From an uncultured Eubacteriales bacterium (GTDB lineage Bacteria > Bacillota > Clostridia > Oscillospirales > Oscillospiraceae): a DNA stretch of 52,448 bases. Positions 6,516-15,135 of the stretch are shown here, one piece after another. Under the pieces are notes generated by a model. It saw only the letters and a list, made by a program, of their open reading frames with translations. It made no database searches and was not told the DNA's origin. The stretch covers positions 1-52,448 of the forward strand of contig CASFNR010000022.1 in the NCBI GenBank assembly GCA_949296115.1, written 5' to 3'. Made by a program: the position numbers and the translations under genes. Position 1 is the stretch's first letter. Each line of letters begins with the position of its first letter.

Positions 6516-6686
6516 ATGGAAAATTTCATCATTCTGGCAATTGTAGCCGTTATTGTGACGCTCGCCGCCAGATATATCTATAAAGCAAAGAAAAAAGGGG
6601 CGAAATGCATCGGCTGTCCCGATGGCTGCTCCTGTTCCACCGGTGGATGCAGCTGCTGCAGGAGCGGCAGCTGCGACACCAAGTAG
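6516..6686 (+). CDS. FeoB-associated Cys-rich membrane protein
   Basis: A 56-residue peptide with an N-terminal membrane helix (FIILAIVAVIVTLAARYIY), a basic stretch (KAKKKGAK) and a tail packed with eight cysteines (CIGCPDGCSCSTGGCSCC and a final Cys). This is the signature of the small Cys-rich partners of Firmicute FeoB, thought to aid or gate iron passage. It starts 21 bases after the feoB stop behind GAAAGGAG and ends the operon, 40 bases before a strong terminator. Confidence 0.9.
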   Translation: MENFIILAIVAVIVTLAARYIYKAKKKGAKCIGCPDGCSCSTGGCSCCRSGSCDTK

Positions 6687-6726
6687 TTGATGAAAGCTTG
6701 CTCGATTCTCCTGATCATAGAATATA

Positions 6727-6762
6727 GGAAAGGCGGTGCTTTTCATAAAGCACCGCCTTTCC
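6727..6762 (+). terminator. Terminator of the feo operon
   Basis: GGAAAGGCGGTGCTTT (6727-6742) and AAAGCACCGCCTTTCC (6747-6762) form a 16-bp stem with a 4-base loop. T content at the 3' arm is modest. Bases 6763-6920 contain no gene I can support. Confidence 0.8.
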
Positions 6763-6920
6763 TCATGCTGCCGGAAAACCCCGAAAGCGTTTCTCGAAAA
6801 TCTAAACCACTGGCGAAGTGAAGCCGGTGGCCGTGTTTCAGTCAAGGGATTTATGATTGAGCGTTTACTTTCTGACGGGCTTGTGATACCATGAAAAGGT
6901 ATTGTGCAGGGGGGGAGGCT

Positions 6921-7408
6921 ATGGATAACCAGCAGGTAAAAACCGCAGATTCGGCGGTTTCAGGGAAATATTCGATATCATAGAATATGATAACAGGTAC
7001 AGAGACGATATGATTTTCATGGTTCTCCAAGCGAAGGATGCCCTTGGAAGAAAGCCGTCAATCAATTCTGACTTGCTCGATGTCAAAAAAAGCTATATTG
7101 ACCGTGGAGATATGTTTTGGCTTGCGATAGACGAGAACGACAGAGTGGTGGGATGCATCGGATACTCCCGAATTCCTGATACGGCAGAAGCTTTTCTGCA
7201 CAGGCTCTATGTAAAAGCTGCGGTAAAGCGTAAAGGAATCGGCACTGTGCTGCTCAGAACAGCGGAACAAGAAATGCGCAGGAAAGGAATAACGGTGTCA
7301 AAGGTTCATCTCGGTGCTCCGAGAGAGCAATGGGCTGCGTCTTATGCCTTTTATCCGAAACACGGATATAAAGAATATGAACCCAGATATATGAGAAAGG
7401 AGCTTTAA
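6921..7408 (+). pseudogene. GNAT N-acetyltransferase with probable -1 frameshift near the start
   Basis: A GGGGGGAGG site precedes the ATG at 6921, which reads MDNQQVKTADSAV and stops at 6981. One more A in the run at 6938-6942 would fuse MDNQQVK to NRRFGGFREIFDIIEYDNRY and on to the rest of an acetyltransferase. The body has the GNAT core: LAIDENDRVVGCIGYSR, then LYVKAAVKRKGIGTVLLRTA (acetyl-CoA loop KRKGIG) and a closing YAFYPKHGYKEYEP. Read only from Met 7010 it would lack the first strand and helix. So either a recent one-base loss or a sequencing error in the A-run. Substrate unknown. Confidence 0.6.
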
Positions 7409-7582
7409 TTTCCGGCAGCTTGGCTCCACAACAACGAGCTGCAGCCGGATGGGGAAAGCAGTTCGCTGCTTGTTATAAGATGCCTTGTCCGCCTTGCTTG
7501 CACAAGCTGCGGGATCCAGCGCCAATGGAGACCCAGCCCAACTTTTTTCAAAAAGCATAAGGGGTATCTTCCTGCTGTGCTG

Positions 7583-7611
7583 TTTACATTTCAACGGTAA
7601 TCTGGTATAAT
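7583..7611 (+). promoter_or_regulatory. Promoter of the hemA-hemL operon
   Basis: TTTACA (7583-7588), 17-base spacer, TATAAT (7606-7611), ending 21 bases before the riboswitch stem. Bases 7412-7582 show no gene. Confidence 0.75.
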
Positions 7612-7632
7612 ACACCTGTGTAGAAAAAATCG

Positions 7633-7724
7633 TCCCTGTCAAACGAGGAAGTCCGGTGAAAATCCGGCGCAGTCTTACCTCTACTGTCAGCGCTAAGCGC
7701 AAGCCAGATCTTCGCCGACAGGGA
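7633..7724 (+). promoter_or_regulatory. Cobalamin riboswitch (AdoCbl-type aptamer)
   Basis: A perfect closing stem TCCCTGTC (7633-7640) / GACAGGGA (7717-7724) encloses the B12-box order: GAGGAAGTCCGGTGAAAATC with its CCGG pairing partner CCGGCGCAG, then CTACTGTCAGCG and AAGCCAGATC. These are the expected core elements (GG.AA..CGGTG.AAATCCG...GCAG, CTACTGT, AGCCAGA). The aptamer sits between the promoter and hemA, 143 bases before the start codon. Inferred role: shuts off ALA synthesis when adenosylcobalamin is plentiful. Confidence 0.85.
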
Positions 7725-7826
7725 ATGAAGCAGTCTTTTAGGTGGAGAGACTGGTTTTGGCAGTATGTCAGCCGCGCTCTTTCCCCAGGAGGAAAGGGTG
7801 CATTGCTTTGCCCCTAACCAGATGTG

Positions 7827-7844
7827 CCCGTCTGATCAGACGGG
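7827..7844 (+). promoter_or_regulatory. Perfect 18-bp palindrome before the hemA ribosome site
   Basis: CCCGTCTGATCAGACGGG is a perfect inverted repeat ending 4 bases before AAGGAGG. As RNA it folds to a tight hairpin and could be part of the riboswitch expression platform, or a protein operator. A further stem, CAGTCT (7731-7736) with AGACTG (7748-7753), lies between it and the aptamer. Confidence 0.5.
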
Positions 7845-7867
7845 GCAGAAGGAGGAAACAGATAACG

Positions 7868-9046
7868 ATGCATGTGATGATGACCGGCTTGGACCACAGT
7901 CTGGCGTCTGTGGCCCTGCGGGAAAAGTTCAGCTTTACAAAGGCGGCAGTTGCGGATGCGGTGTCGGAATTTGCCCGAAAACCCGGTGTTTTAGGAGCGG
8001 TGCTCCTGTCAACCTGCAATCGAACCGAACTGTACCTGTCTCTGGAGCAGCCCCGGTGCGTCAGCCCGGACAAGCTCCTGTGCGCCGCCGCCGGACATCC
8101 CTATGATGGCTTCGCCTTCGTTACCCGGGAAGATGCGGATGCAGTTCGTCATTTGATGGAGGTGGCCTCCGGCCTGCGCTCCCGGATTCTGGGAGAGGAT
8201 CAGATTCTGTCTCAGGTCAAAACTGCTGCGGAAATTTCCCGGCAGGCCGGCGCCTGTGACAGTGTGCTGGCCACCTTGTTCCGCACCGCTGTAACCTGCG
8301 GCAAGCAGGTGAAAACCGAGGGCCATCTGACCGGCGTTGCCACTTCAGCCGCCCATATGGCGGTGAAGGCGGCGCAGTCCCGCCTGGATGACCTCACCGG
8401 GAAGCGTGCTCTGGTCATCGGCAATGGGGAAATGGGCCGTCTGGCCGCCGGTCTGCTTCGGGACGCCGGGTGTACCGTGTCCGTAACCCTGCGCTCCTAC
8501 CACCACGGGGAGACCGTGGTGCCCCCGGGATGTTCCGTCACCCCCTACGACAACCGCTATCAGGCCATGGAGGGGATGGACCTGGTGATCTCCGCTACCA
8601 CCAGCCCCCACCATACCATTTATCGGGAGGATTTTCTGGCCATTCCCAATCCGCCCCGCCTGCTCATTGATCTGGCCATACCCCGGGACATTGAACCTGC
8701 CCTTGGCACACTTCCTGGCGTAACCGTGCTGAATGTGGACGACCTGGGAGAAAACCTGGGGGCGGATGCCCAGGCCCTGGCCCAGGCGCAGGCGACCATC
8801 GCCAATTACCTGGAACGATTCCGTCAGTGGGAGATTTACCGGGAGAGTTTGCCGGCGCTGGAGGAAGTAAAGGCCGCCCTGCGGCAGCGGATTTCGGCTT
8901 ACCTGGATGCGGATATGGATGCCGGGCAGGCCGCCGAGGTGACCATCGACAAAGTGGTGGACCTGCTGGCCGGTGGGATGACCGATGGCTTCACCACACA
9001 AGCCCTTCAGGTCTGCACTGCCAAGATTCGTTCCCATACCCGATAA
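7868..9046 (+). CDS. hemA: Glutamyl-tRNA reductase
   Basis: Reduces glutamyl-tRNA(Glu) with NADPH to glutamate-1-semialdehyde, the first step of C5 tetrapyrrole synthesis. The 392-residue protein has the N-terminal catalytic domain with the active-site Cys50 in LLSTCNRTELY, the conserved GEDQILSQVK, an NADPH domain (RALVIGNGEMGRLAAGLL) and the C-terminal dimer helix. The start is set at 7868 (MHVMMTGLDHS): an open frame extends upstream to 7742, but it runs through the riboswitch region and lacks family sequence. AAGGAGG lies 12 bases upstream. hemL follows after 25 bases. Control by a cobalamin riboswitch implies its main product here is corrinoid or siroheme rather than heme. Confidence 0.95.
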   Translation: MHVMMTGLDHSLASVALREKFSFTKAAVADAVSEFARKPGVLGAVLLSTCNRTELYLSLEQPRCVSPDKLLCAAAGHPYDGFAFVTREDADAVRHLMEVASGLRSRILGEDQILSQVKTAAEISRQAGACDSVLATLFRTAVTCGKQVKTEGHLTGVATSAAHMAVKAAQSRLDDLTGKRALVIGNGEMGRLAAGLLRDAGCTVSVTLRSYHHGETVVPPGCSVTPYDNRYQAMEGMDLVISATTSPHHTIYREDFLAIPNPPRLLIDLAIPRDIEPALGTLPGVTVLNVDDLGENLGADAQALAQAQATIANYLERFRQWEIYRESLPALEEVKAALRQRISAYLDADMDAGQAAEVTIDKVVDLLAGGMTDGFTTQALQVCTAKIRSHTR

Positions 9047-9071
9047 TCATTTGGAAGGAGATTTGATTGCC

Positions 9072-10349
9072 ATGCAGTCTCAGGAATTATACAACCGTGC
9101 GGTGAAGGTCATGCCCGGCGGCGTGAATTCTCCGGTGCGGGCCTATCTGTCCGTTCATATGTGTCCCCGGTTCATCACCCGGGCCGACGGCCCCTATATC
9201 TGGGACGAGGACGGGAAGCGTTACATTGACTATGTCTGCTCTTGGGGACCCATGATTCTGGGCCACAACCATCCCGTGATCCGGGAGACGGTGGAGCAGG
9301 CGGTGAAGGACGGACTGAGCTTCGGCGCTCCCACCCGCCGGGAGGTGGAGATGGCGGAGCTGATGACCGAAATCGTTCCCAACATCGAAATGGTGCGGAT
9401 GGTCAACTCCGGCACCGAGGCCGTCATGAGCGCCATCCGGCTGGCCCGGGGCGCTACCGGGCGGGACAAGATTATTAAATTTGCCGGATGCTACCATGGG
9501 CACAGCGACTGCCTGCTGGTCAATGCCGGTTCCTCCGCCCTGGCGGGGGGTCATCCCAGCAGCGCCGGGGTGCCGGTAGACATTGTGAAGCACACCCTCA
9601 CTGCCCAATATAATGACCTTGCCAGCGTTGAGACTCTGCTCCGGGCCAATCCCGGTCAGGTGGCCTGCGTCATCGTAGAGCCGGTGGCCGCCAACATGGG
9701 GGTAGTAGGTCCTGCCCCCGGCTTCCTGGAGGGGCTGCGCCGGCTGTGTGACGAAAGCGGTGCTCTGCTGATTTTTGATGAGGTCATCACCGGCTTCCGT
9801 CTGGCGCTGGGGGGCGCCCAGAGCTACTACGGTGTCCGGGCGGACCTGGTGACCTTTGGCAAGATCATCGGCGGCGGTATGCCCGTAGGAGCCTACGCCG
9901 GCAGCCGGAAGCTGATGGAGCAGGTGGCTCCCTGCGGCCCGGTGTATCAGGCGGGCACCCTCAGCGGCAACCCGGTGGCCATGGCGGCGGGGCTGGCCCA
10001 GCTGCGGTATCTTCAGGCCCATCCGGAGGTTTACGATGCCATTGAAAAGAGTGCTTCCTTCCTGGCCCAGCGCATGAAAGCCAGCGCACAGAAGCACGAT
10101 GTGGATGTGTCGGTCAACCAGGTTGGCAGTGTGCTCTCCCCCTTCTTTGTGCCCAACGGGGTGGATTCTTACAAGACTGCCACCGGGAGCGATCTGCAAA
10201 AGTATGCCCGGTATTTTGCCGGGATGCTTGACCGGGGCGTTGCCCTGGCGCCTGCCCAGTTTGAGGCCATGTTCGTCTCTGCCGCCCATACTCAGGCGGA
10301 CCTGGAAGCCACGGCCCAGGCGGTGGATGACTCGTTCGCCGACCTGTAA
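9072..10349 (+). CDS. hemL: Glutamate-1-semialdehyde 2,1-aminomutase
   Basis: PLP enzyme turning glutamate-1-semialdehyde into 5-aminolevulinate, directly after HemA in the pathway and in the operon. The 425-residue protein shows MPGGVNSPVRAY at residues 14-25, the substrate loop NSGTEAVMSAIRLARG, the aspartate that binds the PLP ring in IFDEVITGFR and the Schiff-base Lys264 in TFGKIIGGGMPVGAY. Start at 9072 (MQSQELYNRAVKVMPGG) by family alignment; AAGGAG lies about 12 bases upstream. No hemB, hemC or hemD follow, so the remaining steps must be encoded elsewhere. Confidence 0.96.
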   Translation: MQSQELYNRAVKVMPGGVNSPVRAYLSVHMCPRFITRADGPYIWDEDGKRYIDYVCSWGPMILGHNHPVIRETVEQAVKDGLSFGAPTRREVEMAELMTEIVPNIEMVRMVNSGTEAVMSAIRLARGATGRDKIIKFAGCYHGHSDCLLVNAGSSALAGGHPSSAGVPVDIVKHTLTAQYNDLASVETLLRANPGQVACVIVEPVAANMGVVGPAPGFLEGLRRLCDESGALLIFDEVITGFRLALGGAQSYYGVRADLVTFGKIIGGGMPVGAYAGSRKLMEQVAPCGPVYQAGTLSGNPVAMAAGLAQLRYLQAHPEVYDAIEKSASFLAQRMKASAQKHDVDVSVNQVGSVLSPFFVPNGVDSYKTATGSDLQKYARYFAGMLDRGVALAPAQFEAMFVSAAHTQADLEATAQAVDDSFADL

Positions 10350-10365
10350 TCCCCATAACAAATTT

Positions 10366-10391
10366 GCCCCCAGCCGATTCCGGCTGGGGGC
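10366..10391. terminator. Bidirectional terminator between hemL and the ABC operon
   Basis: GCCCCCAGCCG (10366-10376) pairs with CGGCTGGGGGC (10381-10391) around a 4-base loop. It lies between two converging operons and probably serves both, though neither side has a long T-tract. Confidence 0.7.
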
Positions 10392-10407
10392 ATTGCTGTG
10401 TCTTGAC

Positions 10408-11763
10408 TTAATCCAGGACTTCGCCGTTGACCGTCTCCACCAGGTCCACGATGTCCTCCCGGGAAACATATACGGTGGGTTCCCCGTTCAGCACCGTCAG
10501 GCAGTCGGAGCTGTTGTAGCGGTAGAAGGCAATCTCCACCTGGGGGAAGGAGGGGTGGTTCCGATGAATGACAAACCGGATTTCCTCCCCGGTTTCCGGC
10601 ACAGTGGTGCCTGCGTAGCCGGTGTATTCCAGGCCGTCCAGCAGGTCGGTGATGGCGGCGCCATCGATCTCCTCTCCGTTCAGGGTGTAGACCACCGTTT
10701 CGGTTTCGTTGCCGTCCTCATCTGTCTCGGTTTCGGTGGTTCTGTAGACGCTGTAGGTTTCGCCATCCAGCAGAATACCCACAGAGGTTACTTCCGTCCA
10801 GTCCATCAGCAGCACATCCGTGGGCTTCAGGTCCTCATAGGTGGTGTAGAGCATGGCCTCAGCGGCGGAGGCGGGGATGGTATAGACCATCTGAGAGCCG
10901 GCCAGACGGACATAGTAGCCGCTGGAGGCTTCCGAGCCGATTTCCAGAACAAATTCCTGCTCCGCCTCAGATTCCGCATTGGTGTAGGTCAGGGTTAGGG
11001 TCGCCGCAGGGGCATCAAGGCCGTACTTGCTCAGATCGTCTGCTTTATAATTGACGCATTCGCTCCACTCAATATCCGTCACATAATTCAGCAGGGTCTG
11101 GGTCAGGCTGGTGTCCAGGGGTTTTTCAGAGAGGAACCAGACGTAGTCGTCTGTATAGGCAAGACCGCTGCTTTCCAACTTCTCGATGGTGTACTGGCTG
11201 CTGCCGGACTGGACTTCCAGCCGGAGGGGCTCCTCCATATCCGGAATCTCTTCCATTTTCAGCACGTCATACAGCCCGTATTCAAAGGGCGTCAGGAAGC
11301 TGCTGTCCACCAGATAGGCGTTCTCGTCCCCGATGGAGACGTAGCGTTCCCCGCCCAGGGCGGTTTCCTCGCCAACCTTGATGGTGATTTCCTCGTCATT
11401 GGCTGTCAGATTGATCTCGCAGATGGGAGCTTCCAGGGTGTACTCGTCCCAGTTCTCCACATTCTCGATGGTCTTGCTGGAGTCAATCTGAGACAGTGCG
11501 GTAAGCATCTCGTCCACATAGGAGCTGTCCAAGGGGAAGTCCGGGTCGTCGGCATAGACCCAGGTGTCCGCCTCCTTGGTCAGGGACACCTCTTCGCTGT
11601 AGTGCCAGGTCAGGCTGGTGACCGTCTCCGGGTCCAGGGTGAAGATGGTGGTGTACACCGTCTCCTCCTCTGTCTCCGGGTTCAGGAGTGTGGCCCCATA
11701 GGCTGCCCCCAGAATCACCACCAGCACTGCCAGCAGAATTATCAGTTTTTTTCCACGTTTCAT
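10408..11763 (-). CDS. DUF4340 domain protein, last gene of Gld-like ABC operon
   Basis: A 451-residue protein anchored by one N-terminal helix (GKKLIILLAVLVVILGAAYG), with the rest outside the membrane. The repeated pattern of short modules (VTSLTWHYSEEVSLTKEADT, then VWFLSEKPLDTSLTQTLLNY) is the DUF4340 type that accompanies GldG-like proteins. The ATG at 11763 overlaps the preceding TGA (ATGA), so translation is coupled; GGAGGAAAC supplies the site. Function unknown; the context makes it an exported partner of the transporter. Confidence 0.8.
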   Translation of the reverse strand: MKRGKKLIILLAVLVVILGAAYGATLLNPETEEETVYTTIFTLDPETVTSLTWHYSEEVSLTKEADTWVYADDPDFPLDSSYVDEMLTALSQIDSSKTIENVENWDEYTLEAPICEINLTANDEEITIKVGEETALGGERYVSIGDENAYLVDSSFLTPFEYGLYDVLKMEEIPDMEEPLRLEVQSGSSQYTIEKLESSGLAYTDDYVWFLSEKPLDTSLTQTLLNYVTDIEWSECVNYKADDLSKYGLDAPAATLTLTYTNAESEAEQEFVLEIGSEASSGYYVRLAGSQMVYTIPASAAEAMLYTTYEDLKPTDVLLMDWTEVTSVGILLDGETYSVYRTTETETDEDGNETETVVYTLNGEEIDGAAITDLLDGLEYTGYAGTTVPETGEEIRFVIHRNHPSFPQVEIAFYRYNSSDCLTVLNGEPTVYVSREDIVDLVETVNGEVLD

Positions 11764-13220
11764 CTGCGTTTCCTCCGGAACCAAATGATGATGCCGATGG
11801 CCAGATAAGCCGCCGGGATAATGGCCACGAGCAGCACTGTCAGCAGGGTGACCGTGCTGCTCTGCATGGTCAGATATTCGGTGGACAGGGATTTGGCATG
11901 GATGGAAATGCTGCTCTCTTCCGCATCACACAGGAAGTTCAGCACATTCAGGAAGAAGTCCTGATTGCCGCCTGCCACCATTTCGTTGGTCTGCTCATCC
12001 AGCAGGGATGTGGAGGAAATCCACACCACATCGCTGTAGATGCCGTCGTCCAGCGTCTCAGACGCCGCCACCGCCAGAGCGAAAGGACCGTCGATGTCCC
12101 CGTCCTCCTTCTCGTAAGTGGTCATCTGGTAACCCGCAGCCTTGGAGAAGGCACTATCCGAGGTGGTCAGCAGTTCGCTGGTGGAAATATTCTCGTTTTC
12201 TGTTTCTTCCACGATCAGGCCCTGGGCCAGGGGGAGCAGAACGGAATAGTTTTCCTCCATCAGGGGATAGGTGATGGTGTGGGAGTTCAGCTCCGGCAGC
12301 AGGTAGTAGGGCATGCCCCAGATATAGCGGTTCTGGTCGCCTTCCACCACAATGCCCTCCGCAGCGGAGATGCCGTAGTAGGCCATAATGGACTCCAGAT
12401 TGGTCAGGGCGCCGTCCTGGGGAGGATCGGACAGGTAGACCACCTTGCCGCCCAGAGACAGATAGTTCTGAATCTTGGTCTTTTCTTCCAGGGAAATATC
12501 CCGCTGGGGGCCGATAATCAGCAGACAATCCGCATCATCCGGCACGGCTTCTGCCGTCAGCAGAGACAGCTCTTCTGTTTCCAGATTGGCCTTTTCCACC
12601 GCACTGGCGAAGCTGCCGGAAAGGGTGGACTCTCCGTGACCGGTGAGCAGGTAGATCTTGGGCAGATTGTCGCTGATGACATAGTCAATGGCGCTGGTAA
12701 TCTCGCTCTCGCCGTTGAAGCTCCAGCTCTCCTGACCGTAGTAATAATAGGCCTCGTAATCCATGACGAAAATATCCCCATAGTCAATGTAACGGGATTT
12801 GTCGCCGGATTCCACAATCAGGCTGTTTTCGTAAAAGGAATCGGTGTACTGCTGGACAAAGGTGGGATTCACGTCCGGGTCCTTTTTTACCACCTGAATG
12901 TGGTCGCTGAGGGCTTCGTACTGCTCCAGCAGGGTGCCCAGGTAGGATTGCTCATAGCCGGTACGCACCACCCAGTAGATGGTCACATCCTGCTCCAGAC
13001 CGGAGACCAGCTTTTCCGACTGCTGGGACAGAGTGAAAATCTGGTTGGCGGTGGTGTCGAACTGGGTTACATTGGCAGGCAGCGCGCTGACCAGCAGGTT
13101 CACAGCCACGGCAATTGCCACCACAATGGCGGTGGCAGCCACGCTGTATCCGCCCACCCGGAAGGAGCGGGTCTGGAAAGATGCCTTCAGCTTGCGCAGC
13201 CAGGATTTGATAGCCTTCAT
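11760..13220 (-). CDS. GldG-family ABC transporter auxiliary protein
   Basis: A 486-residue protein with an N-terminal membrane helix (about residues 24-45, YSVAATAIVVAIAVAVNLLV), a large extracytoplasmic domain and a C-terminal helix (TLLTVLLVAIIPAAYLAIGI) with basic end FRRKRR. The domain reads as GldG/IFT52-like: LTGHGESTLSGSFASAVEK and DCLLIIGPQRDISLEEKTKI are typical. Start at 13220 (MKAIKSWLRKLK) after GGAGGTGGAG; ATGA overlaps tie it to both neighbours. Probably works with the permease and ATPase as one membrane complex; the exported substrate is unknown. Confidence 0.85.
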   Translation of the reverse strand: MKAIKSWLRKLKASFQTRSFRVGGYSVAATAIVVAIAVAVNLLVSALPANVTQFDTTANQIFTLSQQSEKLVSGLEQDVTIYWVVRTGYEQSYLGTLLEQYEALSDHIQVVKKDPDVNPTFVQQYTDSFYENSLIVESGDKSRYIDYGDIFVMDYEAYYYYGQESWSFNGESEITSAIDYVISDNLPKIYLLTGHGESTLSGSFASAVEKANLETEELSLLTAEAVPDDADCLLIIGPQRDISLEEKTKIQNYLSLGGKVVYLSDPPQDGALTNLESIMAYYGISAAEGIVVEGDQNRYIWGMPYYLLPELNSHTITYPLMEENYSVLLPLAQGLIVEETENENISTSELLTTSDSAFSKAAGYQMTTYEKEDGDIDGPFALAVAASETLDDGIYSDVVWISSTSLLDEQTNEMVAGGNQDFFLNVLNFLCDAEESSISIHAKSLSTEYLTMQSSTVTLLTVLLVAIIPAAYLAIGIIIWFRRKRR

Positions 13221-14083
13221 TCGCTCCACCTCCGCTTCTCCATAGACTGAACGCTCAGGAACAGAAAGACCCCGGCCACAGACAGCAGAAACACCACGCA
13301 CCGCAGGTCAAATACGCCGTTGATGATGATGTAGAACCATTCAAACAGGGACAGCTTTTCCAGAATGGTGGAAACCAGCCCTTCAAAGGCGGCGCTGTTG
13401 ATTATGAAGGCCGCCATGGTGGCGCCAACCAGCGCTGCGGCGCACAGCAGGGCCGTAAAACCGTTTTTCGTCATCAGATAAACTGCCAGTGCGATTACCA
13501 GCCCTGCCACCACCAGCACGGAAACGGAGCCGAAGGCGGTGGGGGAGGTCATGCCCGCCAGATCGCCCAGGAAGTAGTTGACCAGCATAATCACGAAGCA
13601 CAGTCCCGCTGCCACCGCTTGACTCTCGGTGATGGAGGAAATGTAAACCCCAATGGCAATCAGTGCCGCTCCCAGGCAGAAGAAACCTGCCAGGGCGCTG
13701 AAGGAAGCTGCCAGGTTGATATTGCCGAAGGAGGACAGCACAATGGGGTACAGGGCGATGATCAGCAGCGGTACCAGGAACACAGCCATCAGCGCCAGGA
13801 ATTTTCCCAGTACCACCTGGGTCATGGTGATGGGCAGGGAATAGAGCAGCTGGTCGGTTTTCTGCCGCCGCTCTTCCGCCAGCACCCGCATGGTGAGGAT
13901 GGGTACAATGACCAGAAACACAAAGCTCATGCTGCCCAGCACATACTCAAAATTGGTGGTTGCCGATTGGAGGTTGTACACCATGGTGTAAATTCCCGCA
14001 AACAGCAGCAGGAACGCCCCGAACACATAGCCGCTGAGACTGGTAAAATAAGACGACAATTCATGCCGTAAAATTGCCCTCAT
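13217..14083 (-). CDS. ABC-2 type permease (GldF-like)
   Basis: A 288-residue integral membrane protein with about six helices. Family landmarks are the opening MRAILRHELSSYFTSLSGYV, a helix pair around FVFLVIVPILTMRVLAEERR, and the conserved RRQKTDQLLYSLPITMTQVV coupling segment that contacts the ATPase. Start and stop both form ATGA overlaps with the genes on each side, so the four products are probably made in step. Confidence 0.88.
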   Translation of the reverse strand: MRAILRHELSSYFTSLSGYVFGAFLLLFAGIYTMVYNLQSATTNFEYVLGSMSFVFLVIVPILTMRVLAEERRQKTDQLLYSLPITMTQVVLGKFLALMAVFLVPLLIIALYPIVLSSFGNINLAASFSALAGFFCLGAALIAIGVYISSITESQAVAAGLCFVIMLVNYFLGDLAGMTSPTAFGSVSVLVVAGLVIALAVYLMTKNGFTALLCAAALVGATMAAFIINSAAFEGLVSTILEKLSLFEWFYIIINGVFDLRCVVFLLSVAGVFLFLSVQSMEKRRWSE

Positions 14084-15033
14084 TTGGAATTCTCCTCCTT
14101 TTCCTCCTGGGTCAGCTCCAGGAAAATATCCTCCAGGCTGGCCTTCGCCGCCTGCATCTGGAGAATTGCCCGGCCAGCCTGGCTGAAGGCGAAGAACAGC
14201 GCCCGGCAGGCCGTCCGGTCGTCATGCCCGTCCAGCTCCACCCGGACCAGGCAGTCCTCCTTCCGCCGCTGGATGCTGCTGCTGCGAATCTGGGGAACCT
14301 GGGCCAGAATGGAGGGAATTTCCGCCTCCGAAGCCTCCGTCACCAGCTCCACAGTGGCGGTGCCGGCAAAGAGCCGCTCCAGATTCTCCGGGGTGTCGCA
14401 GGCCACCAGCTTTCCCTTGGAGACAATCAGAATGGTCTGGCATACCGCCTGAACCTCAGACAGAATGTGGCTGGACAAAATCACCGTGTGATTTTTCCCC
14501 AGCTCTTTGATCAGGTCACGGATTTCCGTGATCTGCCGGGGGTCCAGGCCCACGGTGGGCTCGTCCAGAATAATCACTTCCGGATCGCCCAGGATGGCCT
14601 GGGCGATGCCTACCCGCTGCTTGTATCCCTTGGAGAGGTTCTTGATCAGCCGGTCCGCCACGTCCAGGGTTTGGGTGACCGTCATCACATGGTTCAGCTG
14701 CTGGGGGATGTCCTTTTCCGGAATCCCTTTGGCCCGGGCCACGAAGGTCAGGTATTCCCGGGGTGTCCGGTCCAGGTACAGCGGCGGCTGCTCCGGCAGA
14801 TAGCCGATGAGCCGCTTGGCCTGCTCGCCTTCCTCAAAGATGTCGAAGCCTCCGATTTTTACATCCCCGGAGGTGGCGGCCAAGCAGCCGGTCATGATGT
14901 TCATGGTCGTCGATTTTCCGGCGCCGTTGGGACCGAGGAAACCATAGATTTGCCCCTTCTCAATATGGAAGGACAAATCCCACACTGCGGTGTGGTTTCC
15001 GTAGCACTTGCAAAGATGATTTACTTCAATCAA
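14080..15033 (-). CDS. ABC transporter ATP-binding protein (GldA/CcmA-like)
   Basis: A 317-residue ATPase that powers the GldF-like permease. It has Walker A GPNGAGKST (residues 34-42), the Q-loop region LPEQPPLYL, signature LSKGYKQRVGIAQ, Walker B VIILDEPTVGLDP and switch His in SSHILSE. The C-terminal 90 residues after SKGKLVACDT form the extra domain common in this ABC-2 group. First gene of the leftward operon (ATPase-permease-GldG-DUF4340). No strong promoter was found in the 150 bases upstream; the region carries the terminator of the opposed end of the kinase gene. Confidence 0.92.
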   Translation of the reverse strand: MIEVNHLCKCYGNHTAVWDLSFHIEKGQIYGFLGPNGAGKSTTMNIMTGCLAATSGDVKIGGFDIFEEGEQAKRLIGYLPEQPPLYLDRTPREYLTFVARAKGIPEKDIPQQLNHVMTVTQTLDVADRLIKNLSKGYKQRVGIAQAILGDPEVIILDEPTVGLDPRQITEIRDLIKELGKNHTVILSSHILSEVQAVCQTILIVSKGKLVACDTPENLERLFAGTATVELVTEASEAEIPSILAQVPQIRSSSIQRRKEDCLVRVELDGHDDRTACRALFFAFSQAGRAILQMQAAKASLEDIFLELTQEEKEENSK

Positions 15034-15135
15034 GGCAATTCCTCCTTTTCAATCCCCTTCATTGTAGGCCCCGGGGCTGAAGGTTCCCTGAAAATCAGCC
15101 CTGGGCTTGTGAAGGAATTGCAAACTTCCTGTGAC

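Noticed and set aside
4698-6845. A 715-codon open frame antisense to feoB
   Set aside because: It mirrors feoB, has low-complexity Gly/His/Gln-rich sequence without domains, and lacks a ribosome site; a by-product of GC-rich codons.
7742-7867. A 42-codon N-terminal extension of HemA
   Set aside because: It is Arg-rich, unlike any HemA, and lies in the riboswitch platform and the palindrome before the ribosome site.
11688-13250. Open frames antisense to the GldG-like gene
   Set aside because: Shadow of the coding strand, where domains and coupled ATGA overlaps are clear.
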